A stretch of 64,000 nt of DNA from Vibrio algarum (GCF_028204155.1 NZ_JAQLOI010000001.1:1116001-1180000), one strand, 5' to 3'. Counted from the stretch's first letter, positions 17,330-26,131 are shown. Translations and numbers: made by a program. Notes: generated by a model from the letters alone, not told the origin.

Positions 17330-17446
17330 ACTTCACCTCAGTTACATCCACTTTTAATTAAACAACGATAGTGGAACTAACGCAATGCGGAGTGTCTCAT
17401 AATACAAAAGTAGTAATTAAGTTGTTGTTTTTTAGTTAGATGTTTT

Positions 17447-17465
17447 CATGTAAACGTTATACATG
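17447..17465. promoter_or_regulatory. LacI/GalR-type palindrome upstream of galR
   Basis: CATGTAAACGTTATACATG has palindromic arms CATGTA/TACATG around AACGTTA. It lies about 118 bases upstream of the galR start. It deviates from the GalR consensus in spacing, so autoregulation is only a possibility. Confidence 0.4.
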
Positions 17466-17503
17466 TGGTGGATCTATATGTTTGATATTGAAGATAATTT
17501 AAT

Positions 17504-17531
17504 AAAATACCGCCCAATAAGGCGGTATTTT
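17504..17531 (-). terminator. terminator of the glycerate kinase gene
   Basis: An 11-bp perfect stem AAAATACCGCC / GGCGGTATTTT with a 6-nt loop, 25 bases beyond the minus-strand stop; on that strand the arm ends in TTTTATT. Confidence 0.8.
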
Positions 17532-17555
17532 AAAGTGAAAGGGTTCAGCAAAAAG

Positions 17556-18689
17556 TTATTTGCTGATTTTCCATGTTCTAGCCACGTTTTCGGCGAGATT
17601 CGCAAGGTTGGCCTCTGCTTCAGCAAATGCAGTTGCTAAATCAAAGGCTCTAGGAATAGCAACAAATACTGCATCAATGCCATAGTCGTACACCGCTTGA
17701 TAGTCTTTTCCTACACAACCAGCCATTGCGATCACTGGAATGTTGGTTTTCTTGGCTTCTTGCGCAACACCCATTGGTGTTTTTCCGTGCACAGTTTGCC
17801 AATCTATCCGGCCTTCACCTGTAATGACTAAATCTGCGCCTAGAACCTGTGAACCAAGTTCAACGGTTTCAATAACGATATCGATACCTGGTTTCAATTC
17901 AGCAGAGGTAAAGCCTAGTAACGCACCGCCCATACCACCGGCGGCACCTGCGCCTGCCACATTGATGATGTCTTTACCAAATTGTTGTTGTACTTTTTCA
18001 CCGAAATTTCGCATGCCAGCATCAAGGAACTCTATATCTTGTTCTGTGGCCCCTTTTTGTGGGCCAAATGTTGCTGTCGCTCCGTGCTCACCACAAAGAG
18101 GGTTATCTACATCACAAGCAACCAATACTTCACAATTTACAAAACGAGAGTCTAAGCCAGAATTGTCTATAGTTGCTATTTCACTTAATCCAGCTCCATT
18201 TGGTTCAATACGCTGGCCCTCTTTATCAAAAAACTTAACACCCAACGCATCTAACATACCGGTACCACCGTCGTTGGTTGCACTTCCACCTAATCCAATT
18301 ATCAGTTTAGTCGCGCCATTATCTAATGCATGAAGTATCACTTCACCAGTGCCGTAACTAGATGTGAGCTTAGGATCGCGTAGGGCGTGGTCTACATGAT
18401 GCAGACCACTGGCTGCTGCCATTTCAATAGCGGCGGTTTTACCATCGCCTAAAATGCCATAAAAAGCGTCAACTTGTTTTTTTAAGGGACCAGTCGCGGT
18501 GAGTTCGATAATTTTACCTTGAGTCGCATCAACCAAAGATTGCACGGTACCTTCGCCACCATCCGCAACGGGAACATGGAGTATTTCCGCCTCTTGCCAT
18601 ACACGACGTAAGCCGTTTTCGATTGCATGGCATACTTCCTTCGCGGTTAGGCTTTCTTTAAATGAGTCTGGTGCAATGACAATTTTCAT
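17556..18689 (-). CDS. garK: glycerate kinase (glycerate 2-kinase type)
   Basis: Phosphorylates D-glycerate with ATP to 2-phosphoglycerate, the last step of glucarate, galactarate and glyoxylate routes. From ATG 18689 it has 377 residues, typical of the GarK/GlxK family. A TTG four codons upstream is rejected because GGGAAG sits properly spaced before the ATG and the family starts MKIVIAPDSFKESL. Conserved motifs are VPVADGGEGTV, GLGGSATNDGGTGML, GPQKGAT and VITGEGRID. The adjacent CdaR-type regulator gene on the same strand supports control by sugar-diacid catabolites. GarK and GlxK are not separable from sequence alone. Confidence 0.9.
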   Translation of the reverse strand: MKIVIAPDSFKESLTAKEVCHAIENGLRRVWQEAEILHVPVADGGEGTVQSLVDATQGKIIELTATGPLKKQVDAFYGILGDGKTAAIEMAAASGLHHVDHALRDPKLTSSYGTGEVILHALDNGATKLIIGLGGSATNDGGTGMLDALGVKFFDKEGQRIEPNGAGLSEIATIDNSGLDSRFVNCEVLVACDVDNPLCGEHGATATFGPQKGATEQDIEFLDAGMRNFGEKVQQQFGKDIINVAGAGAAGGMGGALLGFTSAELKPGIDIVIETVELGSQVLGADLVITGEGRIDWQTVHGKTPMGVAQEAKKTNIPVIAMAGCVGKDYQAVYDYGIDAVFVAIPRAFDLATAFAEAEANLANLAENVARTWKISK

Positions 18690-18849
18690 ATGACTTCCCA
18701 ATAATATTGAATTTTAATATTAAGCTAAGCTCAATCACTTAAATGAGTAACTATAACTATTATCGGGACTATAAAGACAGAATTCATTGGTCTTTTGAAC
18801 ATAAAAATAAATATATTTAACGTAAAAACTGTTCATCCGAACATATTTT

Positions 18850-19989
18850 CTATTTTTTAGAGATCTGCTTCGCAATGTATAGTTCGACTAACCCAGAAAA
18901 TTGATGAGGTGAAATTTGAGTGATTTTCTCGATTTTGTCTAATCGATAGCGGAGCGTATTCCTATGGATGTAGAGTGACTCTGCACAGGCTTTCAAATTT
19001 CCTTGATGCTCAAATAATGAATGCAGGGTTTTGGTTAGTTGGCCCGATTTGTCTTTGTTTAGCAAATGTAAATAAGGCTCGCATAATTGTTTCCCTTGCC
19101 ACATGTTTGCTAATGGTGAGAGCAATACAGGTAACCGAACATCATCAAATAGGTACTTATTTTTGTTAGCTAGATGATGTTGCCCGTAAGACATTACTTG
19201 CAGCGCACTTTGGAAAGATAATGGAAGATTGTCGGCACCAGAGAAATACTTTCCTAAAGCAATTTTCACATTGTAGATGCCATTTTTCTCTAATCTATCA
19301 TTTAGCTGATCAATTCGCTGGTTCTCTTTATGATCAAACCCCTGCGTATCGCCTTCTACATAAGGTTTTAAAACCACAACATCCGTAAGCGACAATACCG
19401 CGACTAGGTTATCTCGTTCTGGATATTCTAGTAATTCAACAACTTGACGAATAGTATTCTGGGTAACCGATGTCTTTGATTGATTGAAGCTAATAACGGC
19501 AGCCACTCTTGGTTTTGATATATCGATATCTAGCCTAGATGAGATGTTTTGAAGCTCTATATTAGAAAGCTTGCCGCTAATCCACGCGGTAATAAACTCT
19601 TCTTTATGCCGTCTGTCCCACTGTAGTTGTTCGACTAGCCTTGCTTGTTCAAGAATCATCTCAGCCGTCATCTTTACTAAGGCGGCGTAATTACGAATAG
19701 TGTTTGGATCGCCAGTAATACCAATTACTCCAACGACTTGACCCTCCTCTTTTAACAACAGATTAATGCCGGGCTTAACCCCTTTTAATGCCGGAGCACT
19801 TGACTGGTTAACTTCTACGGTATCTCCGTGCTTAATTGCGAGTAGAGCACCATCGTGTAACTCGCCAAGTCGTTTGGTATCTCCACTGGCAATGATCGTA
19901 CCTGCGTGATTCATTACATTGATATTGTTACCAATGATGTTCATGGTTCTATCTACGATTTGTTGTGCTAACTGGTGGTCGAGAAACAT
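18850..19989 (-). CDS. cdaR: sugar diacid utilization regulator CdaR
   Basis: Transcriptional activator of the CdaR/PucR type, 379 residues. The N-terminal sugar-diacid recognition domain (about 1-135) reads LAQQIVDRTMNIIGNNINVMN ... GVKPGINLLLKEEGQVVGVIGITG, very close to E. coli CdaR. A GGDEF-like middle follows, then a C-terminal PucR helix-turn-helix (LKACAESLYIHRNTLRYRLDKIEKIT). E. coli CdaR responds to D-glycerate and galactarate/glucarate catabolites and activates garPLRK; next to glycerate kinase it probably plays the same role here. Only the kinase is present locally. Confidence 0.9.
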   Translation of the reverse strand: MFLDHQLAQQIVDRTMNIIGNNINVMNHAGTIIASGDTKRLGELHDGALLAIKHGDTVEVNQSSAPALKGVKPGINLLLKEEGQVVGVIGITGDPNTIRNYAALVKMTAEMILEQARLVEQLQWDRRHKEEFITAWISGKLSNIELQNISSRLDIDISKPRVAAVISFNQSKTSVTQNTIRQVVELLEYPERDNLVAVLSLTDVVVLKPYVEGDTQGFDHKENQRIDQLNDRLEKNGIYNVKIALGKYFSGADNLPLSFQSALQVMSYGQHHLANKNKYLFDDVRLPVLLSPLANMWQGKQLCEPYLHLLNKDKSGQLTKTLHSLFEHQGNLKACAESLYIHRNTLRYRLDKIEKITQISPHQFSGLVELYIAKQISKK

Positions 19990-20050
19990 GACAATGAGCC
20001 GTTTACAGTGTTATTGCGATGATATTGATAGTAGCGCGATAGTTAGAAAA

Positions 20051-20075
20051 GAAAAAGGGCTGGTAAACAGCCCTT
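20051..20075 (-). terminator. terminator of dapD
   Basis: AAGGGCTG-gtaaa-CAGCCCTT stem-loop, followed on the minus strand by TTTTTC, about 36 bases after the dapD stop. Confidence 0.85.
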
Positions 20076-20111
20076 AAAGTTATTCAGTATTGATACGTGA
20101 ATCTCTATTAA

Positions 20112-21143
20112 TTAGTTGTTGCTATGTAGCTCGCTATTTAACTCTACTGCCGACTTGTTTGTTAGGCACTCTATTTGGCCTGTTACAGAGTTGCGACGGA
20201 ACAATAGATCAGATTTTCCAGCTAAGTCTCTTGCTTTCACAACTTCTACTTCTTGGCCTTGTGAGTCAAGCATACGAACCTTCGACCCAGCAGTGACATA
20301 AAGACCAGATTCAACCGTGCAACGGTCACCTAGAGGGAAGCCTAGCCCTGCATTCGCGCCAAGTAGACTGTTTTCGCCAATCGAAACTACTACCGTACCA
20401 CCGCCAGAAAGTGTACCCATAATAGATGCGCCACCACCAATGTCAGAACCATTCCCTACAACGACGCCTGCTGAGATACGACCTTCGACCATGCTAACGC
20501 CACTTGTACCAGCATTGAAGTTAATGAAACCTTCGTGCATAACAGTAGTGCCTTCGCCTACGTGCGCACCTAAACGAACACGTGATGTATCTGCGATGCG
20601 AATGCCAGTCGGAACAACGTAATCCACCATTTTAGGGAATTTATCTACGCAATCTACGCTGATAGTTTCTCCCGCAAGGCGAGCTTCTATTTGACGTTCT
20701 GCTAATTCTGGTAAGTCGATTGCACCTTTGTTTGTCCAAGCGATGTTATGTAAAAGCCCAAAAATACCATCGAGCACGGTGCCATGTGGCTGGACAAGAC
20801 GGTTAGAAATGAGTTGAAGCTTTAAGAACCCTTCAGCAACGGATTGAGGTTTATCATCTGATTCAAGAATAACAAGAACAAGTGGCTGTTCTGACGCGGC
20901 TGCTTTTTCAGCGAAAGAAGCGTTTTCTACATCGGCATTTGCTGCGAATGCATTGGCAATTTCGACACTCAGTGCGTTGGAAACCTCGATAGCCTGGTTG
21001 CCACCTTGATAGCCGCTTACTTGGCCTAATGCAGTAACTAGAGCATCACTTGGGTTTAAAATAGGGTAAGGGAAGAATGCTTCAATTATTTTGCCGTCAC
21101 GATTTTTTGTAGCAGTACCGAATGCGAGAGAAAAATTAGCCAT
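20112..21143 (-). CDS. dapD: 2,3,4,5-tetrahydropyridine-2,6-dicarboxylate N-succinyltransferase
   Basis: Lysine and meso-diaminopimelate biosynthesis; transfers succinyl from succinyl-CoA to tetrahydrodipicolinate. It has 343 residues, the long form with an extra N-terminal domain found in Vibrio and Pseudomonas, not the 274-residue E. coli form. The C-terminal half is a left-handed beta-helix of hexapeptide repeats (IADTSRVRLGAHVGEGTTVMHEGFINFNAGT, GIGGGASIMGTLSGGG-like SDIGGGASIMG, SIGENSLLGANAGLGFPLGD). It stands as a single-gene unit with its own terminator. Confidence 0.95.
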   Translation of the reverse strand: MANFSLAFGTATKNRDGKIIEAFFPYPILNPSDALVTALGQVSGYQGGNQAIEVSNALSVEIANAFAANADVENASFAEKAAASEQPLVLVILESDDKPQSVAEGFLKLQLISNRLVQPHGTVLDGIFGLLHNIAWTNKGAIDLPELAERQIEARLAGETISVDCVDKFPKMVDYVVPTGIRIADTSRVRLGAHVGEGTTVMHEGFINFNAGTSGVSMVEGRISAGVVVGNGSDIGGGASIMGTLSGGGTVVVSIGENSLLGANAGLGFPLGDRCTVESGLYVTAGSKVRMLDSQGQEVEVVKARDLAGKSDLLFRRNSVTGQIECLTNKSAVELNSELHSNN

Positions 21144-21374
21144 TGGTGAGAATCTCCAAATTTATAGTCTGATTGTGTCGAACGAGAAACCGTTCACTTA
21201 ATTGAAGTCAGAATTTCTCGTGATGCAGATAAGCGGAAACGGATTATCGCTTTACTTTGTAATCATCATAATGACAGCGACCAGGAGATGAAAGGGGCAA
21301 ACAAGAGAAAGTCTTTAAATTGATACGGCTTGTCTTTTTAGAGATACATTTCTTTTAAAAGAAACCAGAAAGGC

Positions 21375-21401
21375 AAAAAAAGCGCAGCTTTTGCTGCGCT
21401 T
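21375..21401 (-). terminator. terminator of yebG
   Basis: A 9-bp stem AAGCGCAGC / GCTGCGCTT with a TTTT loop; the minus strand continues into a T7 run. It lies 8 bases beyond the yebG stop. Confidence 0.88.
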
Positions 21402-21408
21402 AGATTTC

Positions 21409-21702
21409 TTAAGCTGCGTCTTCTTGCGGATTTTCAACCGCCTCTACTTTTTTAGGCTTTTTAGGTGCGGGTTTACGTTTCGCTCCTAAAGCATAAAGTA
21501 TTTCTTCTTTGTTTTGAGCCAAGAATAGAGAAAGTTCTTCTTGCTTTGATTCATCATCAATAAGCTCACTCTTGCCAATAAGCTCAAATAGCTCATCGGC
21601 CATATCTAGCATTTTGTCGTAAGCGTCAGCTTCAGCCTTAGAGGTAAAAGTCATCTTTTCTTCTCCGTTGCGCTCCACCACGTACTTGACGATTACAGCC
21701 AT
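21409..21702 (-). CDS. yebG: YebG family SOS-regulated protein
   Basis: Small DNA-damage-inducible protein, 97 residues. The N-terminus (MAVIVKYVVERNGEEKMTFTSKAEADAYDKMLD) follows E. coli YebG almost exactly; the C-terminal tail is lysine/proline-rich then acidic. Its molecular role is not established. A LexA box lies 30 bases upstream of the start, supporting SOS control as in E. coli. Confidence 0.92.
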   Translation of the reverse strand: MAVIVKYVVERNGEEKMTFTSKAEADAYDKMLDMADELFELIGKSELIDDESKQEELSLFLAQNKEEILYALGAKRKPAPKKPKKVEAVENPQEDAA

Positions 21703-21731
21703 GGTTATCCCTTAAAAGTTGTTAATATATC

Positions 21732-21751
21732 TACTGTGCTTTTATACAGTT
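21732..21751. promoter_or_regulatory. LexA box of yebG
   Basis: TACTGTGCTTTTATACAGTT fits the SOS-box consensus CTGT-N8-ACAG with extended TA/TA-type flanks. Confidence 0.88.
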
Positions 21752-21826
21752 TGTTGCGATGTAAGTCCACTACGATCTCTATTTTTTGAGAAGTGAAAGT
21801 GATAGACCTATTGGACTAAGCAAGAG

Positions 21827-22579
21827 TTAATGTCGAGGGATTTCAAGTTTCTTTTCAAGCATTCTAACGCCTTGAGATACAAATAAAATCAGCACAAGAT
21901 ATTCAATAACTAAGACGCTATATATCTCTAAAGGTAAATATTCATTCACGACAAGTTCATTTGCTTTTCTTGTTAGGTCATTTAATCCGATAACACTGAC
22001 TAAAGAAGACATCTTTAAAATATACACAAACTGGTTGCCTAATGGCGGTAGCATTTGACGGACAGCTTGAGGAAGAATAACGAGCCTCATTTTTTGCCAA
22101 TAGGTGAGGCCCAAAGACTCTGCAGATTCATGTTGACCTGATGATATTGACTGAATCCCGCCTCGAAATACCTCCGCTAGAAAAGCACTTTCAGCAATTG
22201 ACAGCGTAATTACACCAGCCCAGAAATGAGTCAGACTAACCTCAAGCAATGTAGGCATTCCATAATAGACCCAGAGCAACAAAACCAATACAGGTATGGA
22301 GCGAATAACCTCAACATAAACGCGATTGATTAAACGAAGTAGGCGAGAGTCCGACAAAGCAAGAAACGCAATGAACAACCCTATAATCATCGCTAACGCC
22401 ATGCTGATTAAGGAAATACTGATTGTATCGTAAAATCCTGACACCAAAAATTTAAGGTTAGCAGACCCTTGTTCGGTATTTGGATTTAATACATACCAAC
22501 CCCATTGGTAATCACTACACCCTGTGAGGAAAAATAGGCACGAAATAAGAATTAGATATGGCTTATGAATAAATGGCAT
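21827..22579 (-). CDS. amino-acid-type ABC transporter permease with a lipoprotein-like N-terminus
   Basis: HisM/GlnP-type inner-membrane permease of about 250 residues. The EAA loop is recognisable (SAESLGLTYWQKMRLVILPQAVRQMLPPLGNQF), with membrane segments near 45-70, 85-110, 185-205 and 215-240. Unusually, the first segment ends in a lipobox-like LFFLTGC-SDY followed by WGWYVLNPNTEQG. This could be a real signal/anchor or just the start of the first membrane helix. ATG 22579 is preferred; a GTG lies two codons upstream. It is divergent from a matching binding-protein gene; no ATPase or second permease gene is nearby. Confidence 0.85.
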   Translation of the reverse strand: MPFIHKPYLILISCLFFLTGCSDYQWGWYVLNPNTEQGSANLKFLVSGFYDTISISLISMALAMIIGLFIAFLALSDSRLLRLINRVYVEVIRSIPVLVLLLWVYYGMPTLLEVSLTHFWAGVITLSIAESAFLAEVFRGGIQSISSGQHESAESLGLTYWQKMRLVILPQAVRQMLPPLGNQFVYILKMSSLVSVIGLNDLTRKANELVVNEYLPLEIYSVLVIEYLVLILFVSQGVRMLEKKLEIPRH

Positions 22580-22661
22580 GGTCACTTTTCTAGAAATTCT
22601 TGTTGTTACTGCTATGTTAACAACTACAGCATCGATTTTGATACATTAAATAGGAATAACA

Positions 22662-23438
22662 ATGAATAAATGGATCTTACTTATTTTTACGACAATGCTA
22701 AGCATTGGAAATGTGGCGGCAGAGACGAGCCGATTGAAAGAAATTTTAGATTCAGGGGTACTTAAAGTTGGAACGACAGGTGATTGGAACCCTATGACGG
22801 TAAAAGATCCAACAACGAATAGTTATAAAGGTTTTGATATCGATATTACGACAGAATTGGCTAAAGATTTAGGTGTGAAAGTTGAGTATGTCGCCGCAGA
22901 TTGGAAAACATTGGTTAATGGTATAACAACAAATAAATATGATATTACGGGAAGTGCATCACTCAATATGTCACGAGCGAAGGTGGCGGGTTATAGTCAA
23001 CCTTATTTTTATTTGGCCTTTGTTCCTGTAGTGCAAAAAAAGTCGTTAAGTAAATTTAATGACTGGGATGACATAGATAAATCTGACGTGAAAGTGGCGG
23101 CTACTTTAGGTACTGTTCAAGAAAAAATGGTCAAAGACTTTTTCCCAAATGCTGAACATATTGTCATTGAAGCACCGGCACGTGATTTTCAAGAGTTACT
23201 TGCTCGACGTGCAGATGTATCAGTAACGTCCAATGTTGAAGCGGCGACATTGGTAAAACGTTTTAAACAGTTAGCGATTGTGCCAGTTAAAGAAGCTCGA
23301 AAACCGACCCCTATCTCGATGCTTTTACCTCAAGATGATCAGGTCTGGATTAACTATATTAATCACTGGGTGGAGCTTAAGAAAACACAAGGTTTCTTTC
23401 AAGAAACGGCGGAGAAATGGGGATTGAAGAGCCTATAA
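22662..23438 (+). CDS. periplasmic amino-acid-type solute-binding protein (PheC-like family)
   Basis: Family 3 extracellular solute-binding protein of 258 residues with a signal peptide ending near SIGNVAAE. The two-lobe fold is visible from LKVGTTGDWNPMT, YKGFDIDITTELAKDLG and the ligand-binding DITGSASLNMSRAKVAGYSQPY. AGGAATAAC precedes ATG 22662. It is divergent from the permease at 21827-22579, so amino-acid or small-anion uptake is likely. The sequence also resembles cyclohexadienyl dehydratase PheC, a solute-binding-derived enzyme, and keeps a Glu in VTSNVEAAT at the place of PheC's catalytic Glu; an enzymatic role cannot be excluded. Confidence 0.85.
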   Translation: MNKWILLIFTTMLSIGNVAAETSRLKEILDSGVLKVGTTGDWNPMTVKDPTTNSYKGFDIDITTELAKDLGVKVEYVAADWKTLVNGITTNKYDITGSASLNMSRAKVAGYSQPYFYLAFVPVVQKKSLSKFNDWDDIDKSDVKVAATLGTVQEKMVKDFFPNAEHIVIEAPARDFQELLARRADVSVTSNVEAATLVKRFKQLAIVPVKEARKPTPISMLLPQDDQVWINYINHWVELKKTQGFFQETAEKWGLKSL

Positions 23439-23488
23439 CGATTCCTGAACAAACGCGCCCAGAGTACTAATTCTGGGCGCGTTTATAA

Positions 23489-24712
23489 CTAGATAGAGTA
23501 AAAATAGTAAATTTGCGATTTCATTCTAATTATTATGCCTCGTATGAGGTCTAAAAATGAGAGGAAATCAATGGGCTTTTCACCGCTTACCCATGCTAAA
23601 CCGACTGAACCTACAGGAATATCGTAACCATCTGGTTCTTCTATTTTTAATCTGACAAAGTGATGTTTATTTTGTAGGTTCTTACCTGTTGTTGCTCGAA
23701 CCGAATCATCGAAACCCAGCAGAGAGCCTTGAGATTCCCCCGTCGCTTCTACTATCCCTTCCACTTCGGCTGAAAAAACTTTTCCTGGGTAAACTGATGA
23801 AGCAAACTCAGCAGGTTGGCCAGCCTTTACGTTACGAATGGCCTGATGGTTTACTCTCATTAACACATATTTTTCATTGGTATACATTTGTAAACGAGGC
23901 ATTGCAGAAACTCGTTGCCCTTCACGTAACATGAAATTTGTTACAAAACCATCCGTTGGTGCTTTTACCTTTGTACTATCTAAGTCCCATTGTGCTTGTG
24001 CTACGGCCTCTTTTGACGCAGAAATGTCAGCTTGGCGACTTGCAACGTTAAGCTCGGCTTTGTCTATGTTGAGTTTTGCTTTTACCACCTCTAGCTCTGT
24101 TGAAACCAATTGCGATATGAGAGTCGATACTTTTTGTTTTGATAGCTCTACGGCTGTTGCTTGTTTATCTATATCACTTTCAGTAATCGTATGATTTACT
24201 GCTTTGTTCTGTTCAACGTAGCGCTCAAGGGTTTTATTTTGTAGCTTTAGATCCGCTTCAGCGGCAGCAATTTGTGATTCAGCCGTTTCTATTTCTTGCT
24301 GACTTGAAGAGTACTGCGCCTGCGCAATCACTACTTCTTGAATGGCAGTATCTAATGCGGATTCAGCGGAAATTTGCTGAACTTCTGCTTTATTTAATGC
24401 AATGACGAAAGCGGTGTCATCAATTTCATAAATTAGCTGATCTTTTACAATTTTTTGATTCGGCTCAATATGAATAGCAGTCGTTTTTCCCTTTACATTA
24501 AGAGAATCGGGACGCAGTTGAATGTGTGGAGACTGCACTACAGAACCACCAGATAAGTCCATCGGTGTATAATTAATTAGTCCAACCCAAACAAACATTA
24601 ACCAACCCACACCACCTAAATAAGAAAACGTTTTAGAGTATGTGTTCCATGGCATACCGACCAAACGGAGGAGATAAATAAACAGTGCCCAAATAGCTAA
24701 ACCTTCAATCAT
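23489..24712 (-). CDS. HlyD/EmrA-family membrane fusion protein (YiaV/YibH-like)
   Basis: Periplasmic adaptor-type protein of 407 residues. Two N-terminal membrane segments (about 3-20 and 30-47) precede the lipoyl half-motif (SLNVKGKTTAIHIEPNQKIVKDQLIYEID), a long alpha-hairpin coiled coil rich in Ala, Gln and Glu (about 105-245), and the second lipoyl half with beta-barrel (STKVKAPTDGFVTNFMLREGQRVS). A short C-terminal hydrophobic tail follows. The start overlaps the upstream small membrane protein gene by 4 bases (ATGA). No pump or outer-membrane channel gene is adjacent, as in the E. coli YiaV/YiaW pair. Confidence 0.82.
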   Translation of the reverse strand: MIEGLAIWALFIYLLRLVGMPWNTYSKTFSYLGGVGWLMFVWVGLINYTPMDLSGGSVVQSPHIQLRPDSLNVKGKTTAIHIEPNQKIVKDQLIYEIDDTAFVIALNKAEVQQISAESALDTAIQEVVIAQAQYSSSQQEIETAESQIAAAEADLKLQNKTLERYVEQNKAVNHTITESDIDKQATAVELSKQKVSTLISQLVSTELEVVKAKLNIDKAELNVASRQADISASKEAVAQAQWDLDSTKVKAPTDGFVTNFMLREGQRVSAMPRLQMYTNEKYVLMRVNHQAIRNVKAGQPAEFASSVYPGKVFSAEVEGIVEATGESQGSLLGFDDSVRATTGKNLQNKHHFVRLKIEEPDGYDIPVGSVGLAWVSGEKPIDFLSFLDLIRGIIIRMKSQIYYFYSI

Positions 24713-25035
24713 GATTCAAGTTCCTCTGCCTTTGTGGTGTTAGGTGACTGTTTCCAAGTGTCTCTTAAATTTGCTACGGCTTTTTCAATATCAACAAATG
24801 CTATGATCACAGCTATTACCCAGACCCAGTGCCAAATGAACCCAATCCAAGTGAGGGCAGTAATTAACCCTATTTGTTGGTGATTGCGGCTGTGTGCTTT
24901 ATTGATAGGCATTTCGTGAAAGCGCCAAAAACCGTATACAGCTGCAGCAACGCTTGCAACTAGTACGATTCCTGCAATAACGTGTAATGCGGTATCAGCA
25001 CCTGTACCGACGAAGGGGACACTCAGTAGACTCAT
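24709..25035 (-). CDS. small inner-membrane protein paired with the HlyD-like protein (YiaW/DUF3302-like)
   Basis: 108 residues with two hydrophobic segments (about 12-37 and 58-83) around HEMPINKAHSRNHQQ, and a soluble C-terminal tail. The arrangement and the HEMP...RNH pattern recall E. coli YiaW (DUF3302), also encoded next to an HlyD-like protein. The function is unknown. Overlap with the next gene indicates co-translation. The 130-base gap upstream is shared with the divergent AraC-type regulator, which may control the pair. Confidence 0.7.
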   Translation of the reverse strand: MSLLSVPFVGTGADTALHVIAGIVLVASVAAAVYGFWRFHEMPINKAHSRNHQQIGLITALTWIGFIWHWVWVIAVIIAFVDIEKAVANLRDTWKQSPNTTKAEELES

Positions 25036-25165
25036 CTCGATTCCTATTTAATAGTGGACGGAAATATAATGACTTGGTTCTAAGTTATTCGTTTGGAGAA
25101 TGACAGATTAGTTCAAAAATAAGCTATTATTGATTTGATCTGTTACGCGTTCTTTGGGGACAAAA

Positions 25166-26131
25166 ATGCAAAATCGTTATTTTGCTCGAGCTGTTATGTT
25201 ATTGGGGCTTTATCAACGGGCTGTAGAACATTATGGTCAATCAGTTAATGAGCTTAACTTACCTGCTAAAGTATTTGCTGAGCCAATGAATCTAATCCCA
25301 GTTTCGGAAGTTAGCCGATGGCTTTTGCAATTAGAAACAATGACCGGTGATCCGGACATAGTCATAAAAATGGTCAAGGATGTGGAACTGGATAAGCTTG
25401 GTTCGCTTGGTCATTGGTTTTTTTCTGGTAGCGATTTGGCAACAACGGTTAGGAGAATAAATACTGGTATAAGTTGTTTGCAGTCCGGGGCTTTTTTGGC
25501 CGGAGAGCAAGTAGGGAATTTGCTTAAATGGGTGTACCAAAATCCGTCAATAGAAGCGAATGTTAAAACACACGACAGTGTTCGAATTGCTATTTTTATG
25601 ACTAAAGTTTTGCGTCGTTATCTTGGGCCTGACTTTAATCCTACAAGAATTATGCTGCCGGGGTCGCGTAAAAACGAGGGGTTATATCAAGCATTCTTTC
25701 AATGTGATGTTGGATGGAATCATAACAAAGCAGAGGTGTGGTTCAATGCTCAGGAAAGGTTTACACTTGCTCACACCAATGTATCAACTAAAGGGCCGCT
25801 TGCATTGAGTTTTTCGGATTTAGATGATCTATTAAACATGCCTGACCCTGCAGATGAAATAAAGGTAATTTACGAAACCATAAATTACTCCCGCCACCTA
25901 GGTGTTCCTAATGTCAGCAACGTCTCTAGAATGCTTGGTTTGTCTACTCAGCAATTCAGTCGACGACTTCATTCGCTAGATATTAATTTCACAACTATTT
26001 CCAGTTACGTATTAAGTAATCTAGCGGTTAATTTGTTTAGTCGCGGCTACTCGATTGAACAAGTTTCTACGAGCTTAGGCTATACTCACGTTGCAAGTTT
26101 TAGTCGTATGTTCAAAAAAATAGAGGAATAA
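25166..26131 (+). CDS. AraC-family regulator, C-terminus lost by a one-base frameshift
   Basis: OruR/ArgR-type AraC regulator, 321 residues as read from ATG 25166 (GGGGA ribosome site; an upstream TTG at 25154 is rejected). The N-terminal part is the arabinose-binding-like domain; the C-terminal pair of helix-turn-helix units is VSNVSRMLGLSTQQFSRRLHS and EQVSTSLGYTHVASFSRMFKK. The frame then ends abruptly at IEE. With one more A in the A7 run at 26114-26120 it would continue as FKKNRGITPIQYLERQKSF to a stop at 26167-26169, the standard AraC ending. So the last 15 or so residues are displaced. It is divergent from the HlyD-like pair. Confidence 0.82.
   Translation: MQNRYFARAVMLLGLYQRAVEHYGQSVNELNLPAKVFAEPMNLIPVSEVSRWLLQLETMTGDPDIVIKMVKDVELDKLGSLGHWFFSGSDLATTVRRINTGISCLQSGAFLAGEQVGNLLKWVYQNPSIEANVKTHDSVRIAIFMTKVLRRYLGPDFNPTRIMLPGSRKNEGLYQAFFQCDVGWNHNKAEVWFNAQERFTLAHTNVSTKGPLALSFSDLDDLLNMPDPADEIKVIYETINYSRHLGVPNVSNVSRMLGLSTQQFSRRLHSLDINFTTISSYVLSNLAVNLFSRGYSIEQVSTSLGYTHVASFSRMFKKIEE

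Noticed and set aside
17740..18333. 197-codon plus-strand ORF inside the glycerate kinase gene
   Set aside because: Pro/Ser/Thr-rich antisense translation typical of a shadow frame; the sense gene is clearly conserved.
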